From CAZSAT01 sp964604675 (lineage in GTDB: Bacteria > Myxococcota_A > UBA796 > CAJQPC01), in assembly GCA_964604675.1 (NCBI GenBank), contig CAZSAT010000182.1:1-11063 (forward strand): a stretch of 11,063 nucleotides of DNA. The letters are read 5' to 3'. Under the pieces are notes generated by a model that worked only from the letters and a program-made list of their open reading frames with translations, had not been told where the DNA came from and made no database searches. A program made the translations under genes and the position numbers. Positions 1-9,427 of the stretch are shown here, piece by piece (position 1 is the first letter of the stretch; every line of letters starts with the position of its first letter).

Positions 1-1
1 G

Positions 2-172
2 CGCTGGCAGTCGGCGCGGAGCCCATCGGGTCCTCTGGTCGATCCCGATGCCGGACGACGGGTGATGGATCGTGTCGAGACCCCGCTGTGGGCCGCGCCG
101 ATCTGGATCCTGGTCGCGGGCTTGTTCGCGTCGTTGTCCTGGTGGCTTCGGCGCCGGTCGGGCCTTCGCTGA
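2..172 (+). CDS. C-terminal end of a membrane protein (5' truncated)
   Basis: This frame is open from the left edge to a TGA at 170-172 and gives the last 56 residues of a protein. A hydrophobic segment, PLWAAPIWILVAGLFASLSW (about residues 29-48), is followed by a basic tail WLRRRSGLR, so it should be a single membrane helix with a cytoplasmic positive end. A 'WWLRRR-G-L' ending after a last helix is common in large membrane-anchored von Willebrand/BatA-like or glutamine-amidotransferase-like proteins, and I infer that kind of protein only from this tail. There is an alternative reading. An ATG at 65-67 in the same frame overlaps a TGA (63-65) that closes a different open frame coming from the left edge, which would make this a separate 35-residue one-helix protein coupled to its upstream gene. 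The window cannot settle this. Confidence 0.5.
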   Translation, partial: RWQSARSPSGPLVDPDAGRRVMDRVETPLWAAPIWILVAGLFASLSWWLRRRSGLR

Positions 173-196
173 GCGCCTTGCGTGGGAGACTGCGGC

Positions 197-373
197 ATGG
201 CCCACCTTCGCTTCACGCGCCACCTGGTGCACCGCCGCGCCTTCGTTCGTTCGGGACGCACGCTGGTGCTCGGAAACACCACCGGCAACCTCTACGTGTC
301 CGAGGACGACGGCACGAGCCGGGAGCAGCTCTCGGCCTGGCTACCCCGCCTCCACTCGGTCCACCTGTCGTGA
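197..373 (+). pseudogene. C-terminal remnant of a BNR/Asp-box beta-propeller protein
   Basis: This 58-codon frame has an ATG preceded by GGGAGA (184-189) at 7 nt. The GTG at 182 is a poorer start. Residues 17-57 read like the last blade of WD40/YVTN/BNR-type exported propellers, with a strand ending in GNTTGNLYVSEDDG and then LPRLHSVHL. The Asp-box pattern S-x-D-x-G-x-x-W is present as S-E-D-D-G-T-S-R. The usual tryptophan is arginine, which a single TGG to CGG change would produce. Full-length relatives are several hundred residues long, but just upstream lies an unrelated membrane-protein end, so the rest of the propeller is missing. I read it as a decayed fragment left by a deletion. A genuine small protein is possible because the start and ribosome site look usable. 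Its TGA (371-373) overlaps the GTG start of the next gene. Confidence 0.5.
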
Positions 374-1506
374 TCGGGTGGCTCTGGGCGTGCACGGGCG
401 CCGCCACGGTCGCCGCCGGAGACGTGGCGCCCCTCGTGGCCAGCCGGGCCGACCCGGTCGCCGTGATGACGGCTTGCGCGCCTTCGGACTTCCCGGAGGT
501 CCGCCTGGAGCCCGTCGGTTCGGTGCCGGCGAAGCTCACCTGGGCCGGCGTGCTGCAAGGCGCGATCTGGGTAGCGGAGCAGGAGGGGCGCCTGGTCCGG
601 CTGTCCGATGGGCACGCAGTCGACGTTCCGGACGTTCGCAAGCGGTCGCCCGAGGAAGGACTGCTCGGGGTCGCGGAGGCGTCGGATGGACGGCTCTACC
701 TCTACCAGTCGATGGGGGAGGGGAGCACCGACCGTCGCACGACGCTCTTCCGGGTGCCGGCCTCGGAGGCGGGGGCGTGGGACCTCGACGGTCGCGAGGT
801 GCTGCTCGAGGTCGGTCAGCCCTATGGCAACCACAACGGGGGGGCGCTGTTCTTCGGGCCGGACGGGCACCTGTTCGTAGGCATCGGGGACGGGGGGGCC
901 GGCGGCGACCCCCAGGACAACGCGCAGAATCCGACGACCCTGCTCGGGACGCTGCTTCGGCTCGACGTGACGCCTGAGGTGGGCTTCGCCGTGCCCTCTG
1001 ACAACCCCTTCGCGGGCGGTGGACCTGGAAGGGCCGAGGTGTTCGCGTGGGGCCTGCGCAACCCGTGGCGAGGAGCCGCCGACCCGGTGACCGGCCTGGT
1101 CGGGGTCGGCGACGTGGGCCAGAACGCCTACGAGGAGATCACCCTCGTTCCGCTGGGGGCCAACCTGGGCTGGCGGCTCCGTGAGGGCAACGCCGCCTTC
1201 ACCGAAGGGGCCGGGGTTGCGGGACTCGACGGCCCGCTGGCCACGTATGGGCGGAGTCAAGGCACCTCGATCACGGGCGGTCCGTGGTACCGAGGCGAGC
1301 GGCTGCCCGGCCTGCGGGGCGCGCTGATCTATGGCGACTTCACCAGCGGCCGCATCTGGGGAGTCTGCACCGACGGTGTGATCCCGTCGGGTCCTCGTGA
1401 GCTGCTGGACACCGAGGCCACCATCGCGAGCTTCGGGCTGGACGCGAACGGGGAGATCCTGGTGGTGGGGTACCACGGCCAGGTGTGGCGTCTCGTCCCG
1501 AGGTGA
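370..1506 (+). CDS. PQQ-dependent glucose/sorbosone dehydrogenase-family exported protein
   Basis: This is a 378-residue protein of the soluble glucose/sorbosone dehydrogenase family (GSDH, YliI/Asd-like), a six-bladed beta-propeller that oxidises sugar hydroxyls with PQQ and calcium in the periplasm. Family motifs visible in order are LLGVAEA, then GNHNGGALFF with the conserved His at about 155. GDGGAGGDPQDNAQNP follows, then GLRNPWR (230-234) carrying the conserved Arg, and GDVGQNAYEEI (247-257) of the metal/cofactor region. NLGWRLREG and GALIYGDFTSGRIWG lie near the end. The N-terminus is uncertain. The GTG at 370 gives VIGWLWAC, a lipobox-like stretch but too short for a normal signal peptide. 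No Shine-Dalgarno is visible, and the start overlaps the stop of the preceding remnant, so translation may be coupled. The frame stays open back to 88, but that part reads as non-coding. Its stop lies 4 bp from that of the convergent minus-strand gene. Substrate is unknown. Confidence 0.85.
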   Translation: MIGWLWACTGAATVAAGDVAPLVASRADPVAVMTACAPSDFPEVRLEPVGSVPAKLTWAGVLQGAIWVAEQEGRLVRLSDGHAVDVPDVRKRSPEEGLLGVAEASDGRLYLYQSMGEGSTDRRTTLFRVPASEAGAWDLDGREVLLEVGQPYGNHNGGALFFGPDGHLFVGIGDGGAGGDPQDNAQNPTTLLGTLLRLDVTPEVGFAVPSDNPFAGGGPGRAEVFAWGLRNPWRGAADPVTGLVGVGDVGQNAYEEITLVPLGANLGWRLREGNAAFTEGAGVAGLDGPLATYGRSQGTSITGGPWYRGERLPGLRGALIYGDFTSGRIWGVCTDGVIPSGPRELLDTEATIASFGLDANGEILVVGYHGQVWRLVPR

Positions 1507-1510
1507 GCCG

Positions 1511-2014
1511 TTACGCCCAGGCGGCGGCCTCAGCCACCGCGAGCCACCAGCCGTAGAGCTCCAGGGCGTCGGCGACACCGCGGAGTCGCATCCGGTCCGA
1601 GGCGAGCGACGACGCGGAGGCGAAGGCTTCGGGCACCGCTCGGATGCTGCGCTCCGCCTCCCGGGTGAGCGCGTCGAGGCCGTCGGGACGTCCGGACCAG
1701 ATCGCCGCGGCGACGATCTCGTCGAGATCGCTCAGCGCCTCCGCGACGGCGTCGGCACCGCCGGTGCCGTCCACGCAGTCTTCGATCGCCTCCACCAAGG
1801 CGTTGGCGTCGAGCAGGCGCCAGGTCTCGGCCAGGTGCGCCCGCCCCGGGCCGTCGCGCCATTCAGCCGCGCGTTGGAGCAAGGGACCGGACTCGCCGAG
1901 GCGCGCCGCCAGGCCGGCCAACATGGCCACCTCCAACGCGTCCTCCTCGTCCTCCGGACCTTCGTCGAGGGCTTCCTCGAGCTGCTCCAGCAGCAAGGCC
2001 GCTTCGTCGCTCAC
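1511..2014 (-). CDS. Hypothetical acidic helical protein
   Basis: This 167-residue protein belongs to no family I recognise. It is rich in Ala, Leu, Glu and Asp, with an especially acidic first 30 residues (EQLEEALDEGPEDEEDALE). It has no signal peptide, membrane helix or cysteine-rich motif and appears all-alpha. Tryptophans are scattered, with a WW pair near the C-terminus. It starts at a GTG (2014-2012) that shares four bases, GTGA, with the TGA of the upstream lipoprotein gene, and an AAAGGG lies 3 nt before the GTG. Translational coupling to the lipoprotein is therefore likely, and it should be the last gene of the EF-G unit. It is predicted cytoplasmic while its neighbour is exported, so direct partnership is not evident. 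The reading frame is supported by strong third-position G/C and the overlap, not by homology. Confidence 0.7.
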   Translation of the reverse strand: MSDEAALLLEQLEEALDEGPEDEEDALEVAMLAGLAARLGESGPLLQRAAEWRDGPGRAHLAETWRLLDANALVEAIEDCVDGTGGADAVAEALSDLDEIVAAAIWSGRPDGLDALTREAERSIRAVPEAFASASSLASDRMRLRGVADALELYGWWLAVAEAAAWA

Positions 2015-2928
2015 TTGCCCTTTCGCGTGGGCGTGATCTGCTTGCTCTTGGGCTTGCCGGAGCCGTCTTCACGCTGCTCGCGTTCTTCGATGGGGGTCCG
2101 GTCGGGGCCCGACGACGCCTCCTCGCTGGCCGGCTCCTCGTCCACCGCTTCGGTGTCGGCTTCCTCGGTGGTGGCCTCGTCGCCCGCGTCGGCGTCGGCC
2201 GGTGCTGCGACGTCGGCGGCCTCGTCGCCCTCGGCGTCCTTGCGGCCGCCATCGTCGGCCGCGTCGCCGTCGGTGGCCGGGGTGGCGGCGGCGCCGCTCA
2301 AGCTGTCGGCCACCAGCTTCGGGTAGCTCGTGAGCTCCTGGTTCACAGCGGCGATGCGGTCGTCGGTTGCCCGGGTGGCGGACAGGTTGGACTTGGTGGT
2401 CTTGGCGACCGAGAGCACCTCGGTCACGGCCACGTCGTTGTTGCTCAGGAGGTCCTTGTCGACCTGCTCCGGGAAGGCGGCGGCCTTCTCCACGAGGGCG
2501 CGGACCTGGGCGGGCAGCTCGGCGGTCTTCGCCACAGCCGCCTCGACATCGTCCAGGCCGGCGTTCAGGGCGGCTACGGCGTCTTGCACCTCCTGGGGAG
2601 CTTCCGCCGAGGTGCTCACCTGGGGCGTCATGCCGTCCATGGTCACCTCCAGGTTGCCCTGGGCCTGGGCGACGAGCTCGTCGAGGGCCGTGCCGAAGTC
2701 GGTGTCGGACGCGAGCCCGAGGGACTCGGCCACGTCGGCCTTGCTGCCCTGGAGGTCGAGCTCGATGTCGGCCAGGGTGGCGTGGATGGTGGCGACCTCG
2801 GCGAAGACAGCGTCGAACTCGGCGATGCCGGTCTGCACGATCTCTTCGTAGGCCGAGGCGGCGTCGGTGGTGCCGCTCTTGGCGCAGCCGGCCACGAGCA
2901 GGATCAACAGCGGGAGGGTGGTACGCAT
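2011..2928 (-). CDS. Coiled-coil lipoprotein with acidic low-complexity tail
   Basis: This 305-residue protein (306 from the earlier ATG) opens with a type II signal: a single Arg, a leucine-rich core and a lipobox LVAGC, so it should be lipidated at Cys15 and face the periplasm or cell surface. Residues about 25-210 are Ala/Glu/Asp/Leu/Val-rich with heptad-like spacing and look like long helices or coiled coil, interrupted near residues 98-112. Residues 215-290 are a disordered Asp/Glu/Ala/Thr stretch, and the end KPKSKQITPTRKGK is strongly basic. That acid-then-basic ending could be a flexible linker and an anchor for DNA, membrane or peptidoglycan, but this is guesswork. Two ATGs stand in tandem. 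GGAG lies 5 nt from the second and only 2 nt from the first, so I start at 2928. It sits 26 bp after the EF-G stop and overlaps the next gene by GTGA. I do not recognise a named family. Confidence 0.8.
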   Translation of the reverse strand: MRTTLPLLILLVAGCAKSGTTDAASAYEEIVQTGIAEFDAVFAEVATIHATLADIELDLQGSKADVAESLGLASDTDFGTALDELVAQAQGNLEVTMDGMTPQVSTSAEAPQEVQDAVAALNAGLDDVEAAVAKTAELPAQVRALVEKAAAFPEQVDKDLLSNNDVAVTEVLSVAKTTKSNLSATRATDDRIAAVNQELTSYPKLVADSLSGAAATPATDGDAADDGGRKDAEGDEAADVAAPADADAGDEATTEEADTEAVDEEPASEEASSGPDRTPIEEREQREDGSGKPKSKQITPTRKGK

Positions 2929-2933
2929 CATGG

Positions 2934-2937
2934 CTCC
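2934..2937 (-). promoter_or_regulatory. Ribosome binding site of the lipoprotein gene
   Basis: GGAG reads on the minus strand two bases before a tandem ATGATG. Spacing is 5 nt to the second ATG (2928-2926) and 2 nt to the first (2931-2929), which favours the second as the start. The site lies in the short gap after the EF-G stop, so this gene has its own initiation signal within the operon. Confidence 0.55.
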
Positions 2938-2954
2938 GAGTCTGACACAGGGGA

Positions 2955-5006
2955 CTACAGCGCGTCGAAGCGGCTGAACTCCATGGAGAACTGGCCGCGG
3001 CCCTGGGTCATCGAACGCAGGTTGGTGGTGTAGCCGAGCAGCTTCTGAAGGGGGGTCTCACAGGTGATGGTGGCCACGCCGTGGGCCGTGACCGTGTCCT
3101 GGATCAACGCCCCTCGAGCCTGGAGGTCGCCGAGCACGGTTCCGAAGCTCTCCTCCGGCACCACGACCTCGGTCGCCATGATCGGCCGCATGGCCACGCC
3201 GCCAGCGTGCACGATGGCCTTGCGGACGGCCTCGGCGACCGCCGCGCGCACGGCGTGGACCGAGCTGGAGGGACCGAAGAGCTCCACCTCGAGCACGGCG
3301 ACGGCGACGTCCTGCAGGACCGCGCCCTCGACGGGGCCGCAGATGGCGCCATCGCGGGCGCCGGCCTGGATCGCCTCCTCCATGCCGGCGTTCACCGAGG
3401 TGCCAGCCGGCAGGATCGCGGGCGCGACGTCGAAGGTCATGCCCTCACCGCGACCGCGGGGTTCGACCTCGGCCACGGCGCGCGCCTTCAGCTCGATGCT
3501 GGCGTCGCCCTGGTCGATCACCCGGTGGAACAGGTTGTCGCAGCGACCCGGGCCCGCGATGCTCTCGCGCACCACGACGTCCGGCTTGCCCGCGCGTGCC
3601 GACACGCCGTACTCGCGCTGCAGGCGCTCGAAGACGATCTGGAGGTGCAGCTCGCCCATGCCGCGCAGCACCCGCTGACCGGTCTCGGCGTCCTCGTCCA
3701 GGCGCAGCGTGGGGTCTTCCTCGAGCACCTTGCCGAGCGCCTCGAGCAGCTTCTCCTCTTCGCGGGACGAGCCGGCCTCGATCGCGAGGCCGAGCACGGG
3801 GTTCATGGCGCGGATCGGCTCGAGCAGGAGGGGGTGGTCGGGCGACGTGAGCGTGTCGCCGGTGGTGGCCTTGCGCAGCCCGGCCAGCAGCACGATCTGG
3901 CCGGCGTAGGCGCTGTCGAGCTTGGACTTCCGCGCGGCATCGACGTCGAAGACCCTGGCCACCCGCTCCTTGTCGCCGGTACGCGGCACCAGGAGCTGGT
4001 CGCCGGGGGCGAGCCTCCCGCTGTAGATGCGCGCGAAGACGTGCCGTCGTCCGCCCATCATCTGGACCTTGAACGCCAGCGCGGCGAAGGGTCCGTCGGG
4101 GTCCATCTCGACCAGCACCTCGTCGCCGTCGCTGGTGGTGGCGGTGGACGGGGGGCGGTCGAGGGGCGCGGGGCAGAGCTTCAAGACGCCATCGAGCAGG
4201 GGCTGCACCCCCCAGTTGCGGAGGGCCGAGCCCGCGAAGCAGGGGTTGATCCGGTTCTGTGCGAGCCCAGCCTTCAAGGCCGCCCAGACCGCGTCGGGAT
4301 CGGGCTCCTCCTCCATGAGGATGACCTCGGCGAGCTCCTCGTCGAGGTCGGCGACCGCCAACAAGAGGCTCTCTCGATGCTCGGCCACGCTCGCCCAGGT
4401 GTCGGCGTCGACCTCTCCCACGGCCACGTGCTCGCCCATGTCGCCGCTGAAGGTGTACCGCTCCCGGTTGACGAGGTGCACGATGCTGTCGTCGCTCAGA
4501 GGCACGCAGACCGGCACCGGCTCGCCCTCGAGCCGCTCACGGATGGCTTCCAGGCAGCGCCCGTAGTCGGCGCCTGGACGGTCCATCTTGTTCACGAAGA
4601 ACATCCGGGGCAGCTCGAACTGGTTGGCCTGGCGCCACACCGTCTCGGTCTGCGGCTCCACGCCTCGCACGCCGTCCATCACGATCACGGCGGCGTCGAG
4701 CACGCGCATCGAGCGCTCCACCTCGATGGTGAAGTCCACGTGGCCGGGGGTGTCGACGATCTGGATGAGGTGGTCCTTCCACGGGCACTTGGTCACCGCG
4801 GCGGTGATCGTGATGCCGTGCTCCTGCTCCTCCTCCATCCAGTCCATGCGGGCCTCGCCGTCGTGGACCTCGCCGATCTTGTGGCTCGCGCCGGTGTAGT
4901 AGAGCACCCTCTCGGTCAGCGTGGTCTTTCCCGCGTCGATGTGGGCCGCAATGCCGATGTTGCGGACATGCGAGAGATCGACGGGGGTGGACTTGCCCTT
5001 CGCCAT
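2955..5006 (-). CDS. fusA: Elongation factor G paralogue, probably recycling type
   Basis: This 683-residue translational GTPase has the five-domain plan of EF-G. The G domain has AHIDAGKT (21-28), GITIT (64-68), DTPGH (85-89), NKMD (139-142) and GSALRNWG (259-266). Domain II starts near 305, domain III holds GMGELHLQI (449-457), domain IV spans about 480-600, and domain V ends with LRSMTQGRG (663-671). Canonical EF-G drives translocation and, with RRF, splits ribosomes. Three things differ here. In the domain IV tip the usual Gly-Ser-Tyr-His-Asp-Val-Asp-Ser-Ser stretch is replaced at equal length by VELFGPSSS (574-582). The chain stops at FSRFDAL without the C-terminal helix. Switch I reads QEHGITIT where Arg is usual before Gly. 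It is not beside rpsL, rpsG or tuf. These features resemble recycling-specialised EF-G2 forms, which is an inference. GGAGG stands 5 nt before the ATG. Two small genes follow in the same unit. Confidence 0.93.
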   Translation of the reverse strand: MAKGKSTPVDLSHVRNIGIAAHIDAGKTTLTERVLYYTGASHKIGEVHDGEARMDWMEEEQEHGITITAAVTKCPWKDHLIQIVDTPGHVDFTIEVERSMRVLDAAVIVMDGVRGVEPQTETVWRQANQFELPRMFFVNKMDRPGADYGRCLEAIRERLEGEPVPVCVPLSDDSIVHLVNRERYTFSGDMGEHVAVGEVDADTWASVAEHRESLLLAVADLDEELAEVILMEEEPDPDAVWAALKAGLAQNRINPCFAGSALRNWGVQPLLDGVLKLCPAPLDRPPSTATTSDGDEVLVEMDPDGPFAALAFKVQMMGGRRHVFARIYSGRLAPGDQLLVPRTGDKERVARVFDVDAARKSKLDSAYAGQIVLLAGLRKATTGDTLTSPDHPLLLEPIRAMNPVLGLAIEAGSSREEEKLLEALGKVLEEDPTLRLDEDAETGQRVLRGMGELHLQIVFERLQREYGVSARAGKPDVVVRESIAGPGRCDNLFHRVIDQGDASIELKARAVAEVEPRGRGEGMTFDVAPAILPAGTSVNAGMEEAIQAGARDGAICGPVEGAVLQDVAVAVLEVELFGPSSSVHAVRAAVAEAVRKAIVHAGGVAMRPIMATEVVVPEESFGTVLGDLQARGALIQDTVTAHGVATITCETPLQKLLGYTTNLRSMTQGRGQFSMEFSRFDAL

Positions 5007-5011
5007 GGGGG

Positions 5012-5016
5012 CCTCC
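5012..5016 (-). promoter_or_regulatory. Strong ribosome binding site of the EF-G gene
   Basis: A full GGAGG on the minus strand sits 5 nt before the ATG at 5006-5004. It is the strongest ribosome site in the window and fixes the EF-G start at MAKGKS. By contrast the divergent carA start, about 100 bp away, has no comparable site. Confidence 0.75.
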
Positions 5017-5072
5017 GGAAGGGCGCCGCCCTAACGCTTGCGGCTCCATCCCGCCCGGCACGGATTCGCTAC

Positions 5073-5101
5073 ATGACACCGCTCGTCGCGCGCCATAGAT
5101 C
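5073..5101 (+). promoter_or_regulatory. Candidate carA promoter in the divergent intergenic region
   Basis: The 103-bp region between the EF-G and carA starts must hold promoters for both directions. On the plus strand ATGACA (5073-5078) matches five of six bases of the -35 box. TAGATC (5096-5101) is a weak -10 at 17 bp spacing, matching three of six. Transcription would then begin near 5108, almost at the carA ATG, giving a leaderless or near-leaderless message. This fits the absence of a Shine-Dalgarno before carA. I see no convincing box for the EF-G direction, no attenuator hairpin and no clear pyrimidine- or arginine-type operator. Confidence 0.25.
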
Positions 5102-5109
5102 CGCGACCC

Positions 5110-6189
5110 ATGGGCGGCATCCTCCTGCTCGAAGACGGGCGCTCCTTCTCTGGTGAGGCCTTCGGGGCCATGGCCACGTCGGTGGGCGAGGTCGTCTTCA
5201 ACACCTCGATGACCGGGTATCAGGAGATCCTGACGGACCCGAGCTACCGGGAACAGATCGTCACCATGACGACCGCGCACGTCGGCAACTACGGCGTGAA
5301 CGAGCAGGATCCGGAGTCCACCCGCGTGCAGGTCGCGGGCTTCATCGCCCGAAGCTTCTCCCGTCGGCCGTCGAACCACCGCGCCACGGGCAACCTCGAC
5401 ACCTACCTGCGGCGAGCGGGTGTGCCGGGCCTGCACGGCATCGACACCCGCGCCCTGGTACGGCACATCCGCGACAAGGGCGCGATGAAGGCGGTCATCT
5501 CGACCGACGGCACCCCGGCCGACCAGCTCTGGGAGAAGCTCAACAGCTGGCCCGGCATGGACGGCCGCGCCCTGGCCACGGAGGTCAGCTGCGAGGCCCC
5601 CTACGTCTTCGCCGACCCCAGCGAGCCTGCGCTCCGCGTGAGCGTGCTCGACGGCGGCGTGAAGCAGAACATCCTCCGGCTGTTCGCTGCGGCGGGCTGC
5701 CGCGTGCACGTGTTCCCGGCCACCACCCCGGCTGAGGTGTTGCGCGACGGTGCCGAGGCCGTGTTCCTCTCCAACGGGCCGGGCGACCCGGCGCCGCTGG
5801 TCGACATGGTGGCCACGGTGAAGGGGTTGGTGGGCCAGGTCCCCGTGCTGGGCATCTGCCTCGGGCACCAGCTGCTCGGCCTGTCGTTGGGTGCCGACAC
5901 CTTCAAGCTGCGCTTCGGTCACCGCGGCGGCAACCATCCGGTGCGCGACCTGGACACGGGGCGCATCGAGATCACGAGCCAGAACCACGGCTTCTGCGTG
6001 GACCCCAAGGGCCTCGAGCGTGCCGGGGCCACCCTGACCCACGTCAACCTGAACGATCAGACCCTCGAAGGGTTCCGGCACGACGACCTGCGCGTCATGG
6101 CCGTGCAGTTCCACCCCGAGGCCGCCCCCGGCCCCAAGGACAGCCAGCACCTCCTGCTGGACCGCTTCCTCGCCTTCGCGAAGAGCTGA
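5110..6189 (+). CDS. carA: Carbamoyl-phosphate synthase small (glutaminase) subunit
   Basis: CarA hydrolyses glutamine and passes ammonia through a tunnel to CarB for carbamoyl phosphate synthesis in the cytoplasm. It feeds pyrimidine and arginine production. The 359-residue protein has the family N-terminal domain (LLLEDGRSFSGEAFGA at 5-20, NTSMTGYQEILTDPSY at 31-46) and a class I amidotransferase domain from about 175. The catalytic Cys is 250 in GICLGHQ, with His335 and Glu337 in FHPEA. SNGPGDP (221-227) and QNHGF (291-295) are also intact. It is a little shorter than the 382-residue E. coli subunit, with no lost motif. The start is set by the usual family N-terminus. No Shine-Dalgarno precedes it, which is compatible with a leaderless message. 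carB follows after 21 bp, surely in the same transcript. Confidence 0.97.
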   Translation: MGGILLLEDGRSFSGEAFGAMATSVGEVVFNTSMTGYQEILTDPSYREQIVTMTTAHVGNYGVNEQDPESTRVQVAGFIARSFSRRPSNHRATGNLDTYLRRAGVPGLHGIDTRALVRHIRDKGAMKAVISTDGTPADQLWEKLNSWPGMDGRALATEVSCEAPYVFADPSEPALRVSVLDGGVKQNILRLFAAAGCRVHVFPATTPAEVLRDGAEAVFLSNGPGDPAPLVDMVATVKGLVGQVPVLGICLGHQLLGLSLGADTFKLRFGHRGGNHPVRDLDTGRIEITSQNHGFCVDPKGLERAGATLTHVNLNDQTLEGFRHDDLRVMAVQFHPEAAPGPKDSQHLLLDRFLAFAKS

Positions 6190-6199
6190 GCACGCCCCC

Positions 6200-6205
6200 G
6201 AGAGG
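6200..6205 (+). promoter_or_regulatory. Ribosome binding site of carB
   Basis: GAGAGG ends 5 nt before the carB ATG at 6211, inside the 21-bp gap after the carA stop. It supports this start, which also matches the family N-terminus (short basic leader, then TILVIGSGP). Confidence 0.6.
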
Positions 6206-6210
6206 CCCCG

Positions 6211-9383
<3,173 letters not shown>

Positions 9384-9384
<1 letters not shown>

Positions 9385-9395
9385 ACCTGCAGGTT
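9384..9395. repeat. 12-bp perfect palindrome at the end of carB
   Basis: AACCTGCAGGTT begins at the last base of the carB stop and ends on the first two bases of a TTGACA box. The next outer pair mismatches and the one beyond matches. There is no loop and no T-run, so it is not a terminator. A protein-binding operator for the downstream sensor gene is possible. Perfect 12-bp palindromes occur by chance a few times in 11 kb, so only its position is notable. Confidence 0.3.
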
Positions 9396-9422
9396 GACAA
9401 GCGGCGAGAGTCGCCCACTCGT
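9394..9422 (+). promoter_or_regulatory. Candidate promoter of the propeller sensor gene
   Basis: A perfect TTGACA (9394-9399) stands in the 43-bp gap between carB and the sensor gene. The hexamer at 17 bp spacing, ACTCGT (9417-9422), is a poor -10. If used, the start of transcription would fall at about the ATG at 9428, giving a leaderless message, and no Shine-Dalgarno is seen before that ATG. Reading through from carB is the alternative. Confidence 0.25.
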
Positions 9423-9427
9423 GCGCC

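Noticed and set aside
88..369. A longer N-terminus for the dehydrogenase from an ATG at 88
   Set aside because: The added 94 residues are Arg/Pro/His-rich, lack any signal peptide, and overlap both the membrane-protein tail and the propeller remnant in another frame that reads as real protein.
1500..1515. A terminator between the convergent dehydrogenase and minus-strand genes
   Set aside because: Only 4 bp separate the stops, and I see no hairpin with a T-run on either side.
292..1578. A 428-codon minus-strand frame antisense to the dehydrogenase
   Set aside because: It has no recognisable motif, and the plus-strand frame has a full set of GSDH motifs in order.
5021..5031. GGGC-GCC-GCCC hairpin in the EF-G leader
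   Set aside because: A 4-bp stem with a 3-base loop is trivial in GC-rich DNA and has no further sign of regulation.
3081..5156. A 691-codon plus-strand frame antisense to EF-G
   Set aside because: It is low-complexity His/Asp/Val/Gly-rich translation mirroring the EF-G gene, and it runs through the EF-G start region and into carA out of frame. It is a shadow of the real gene.
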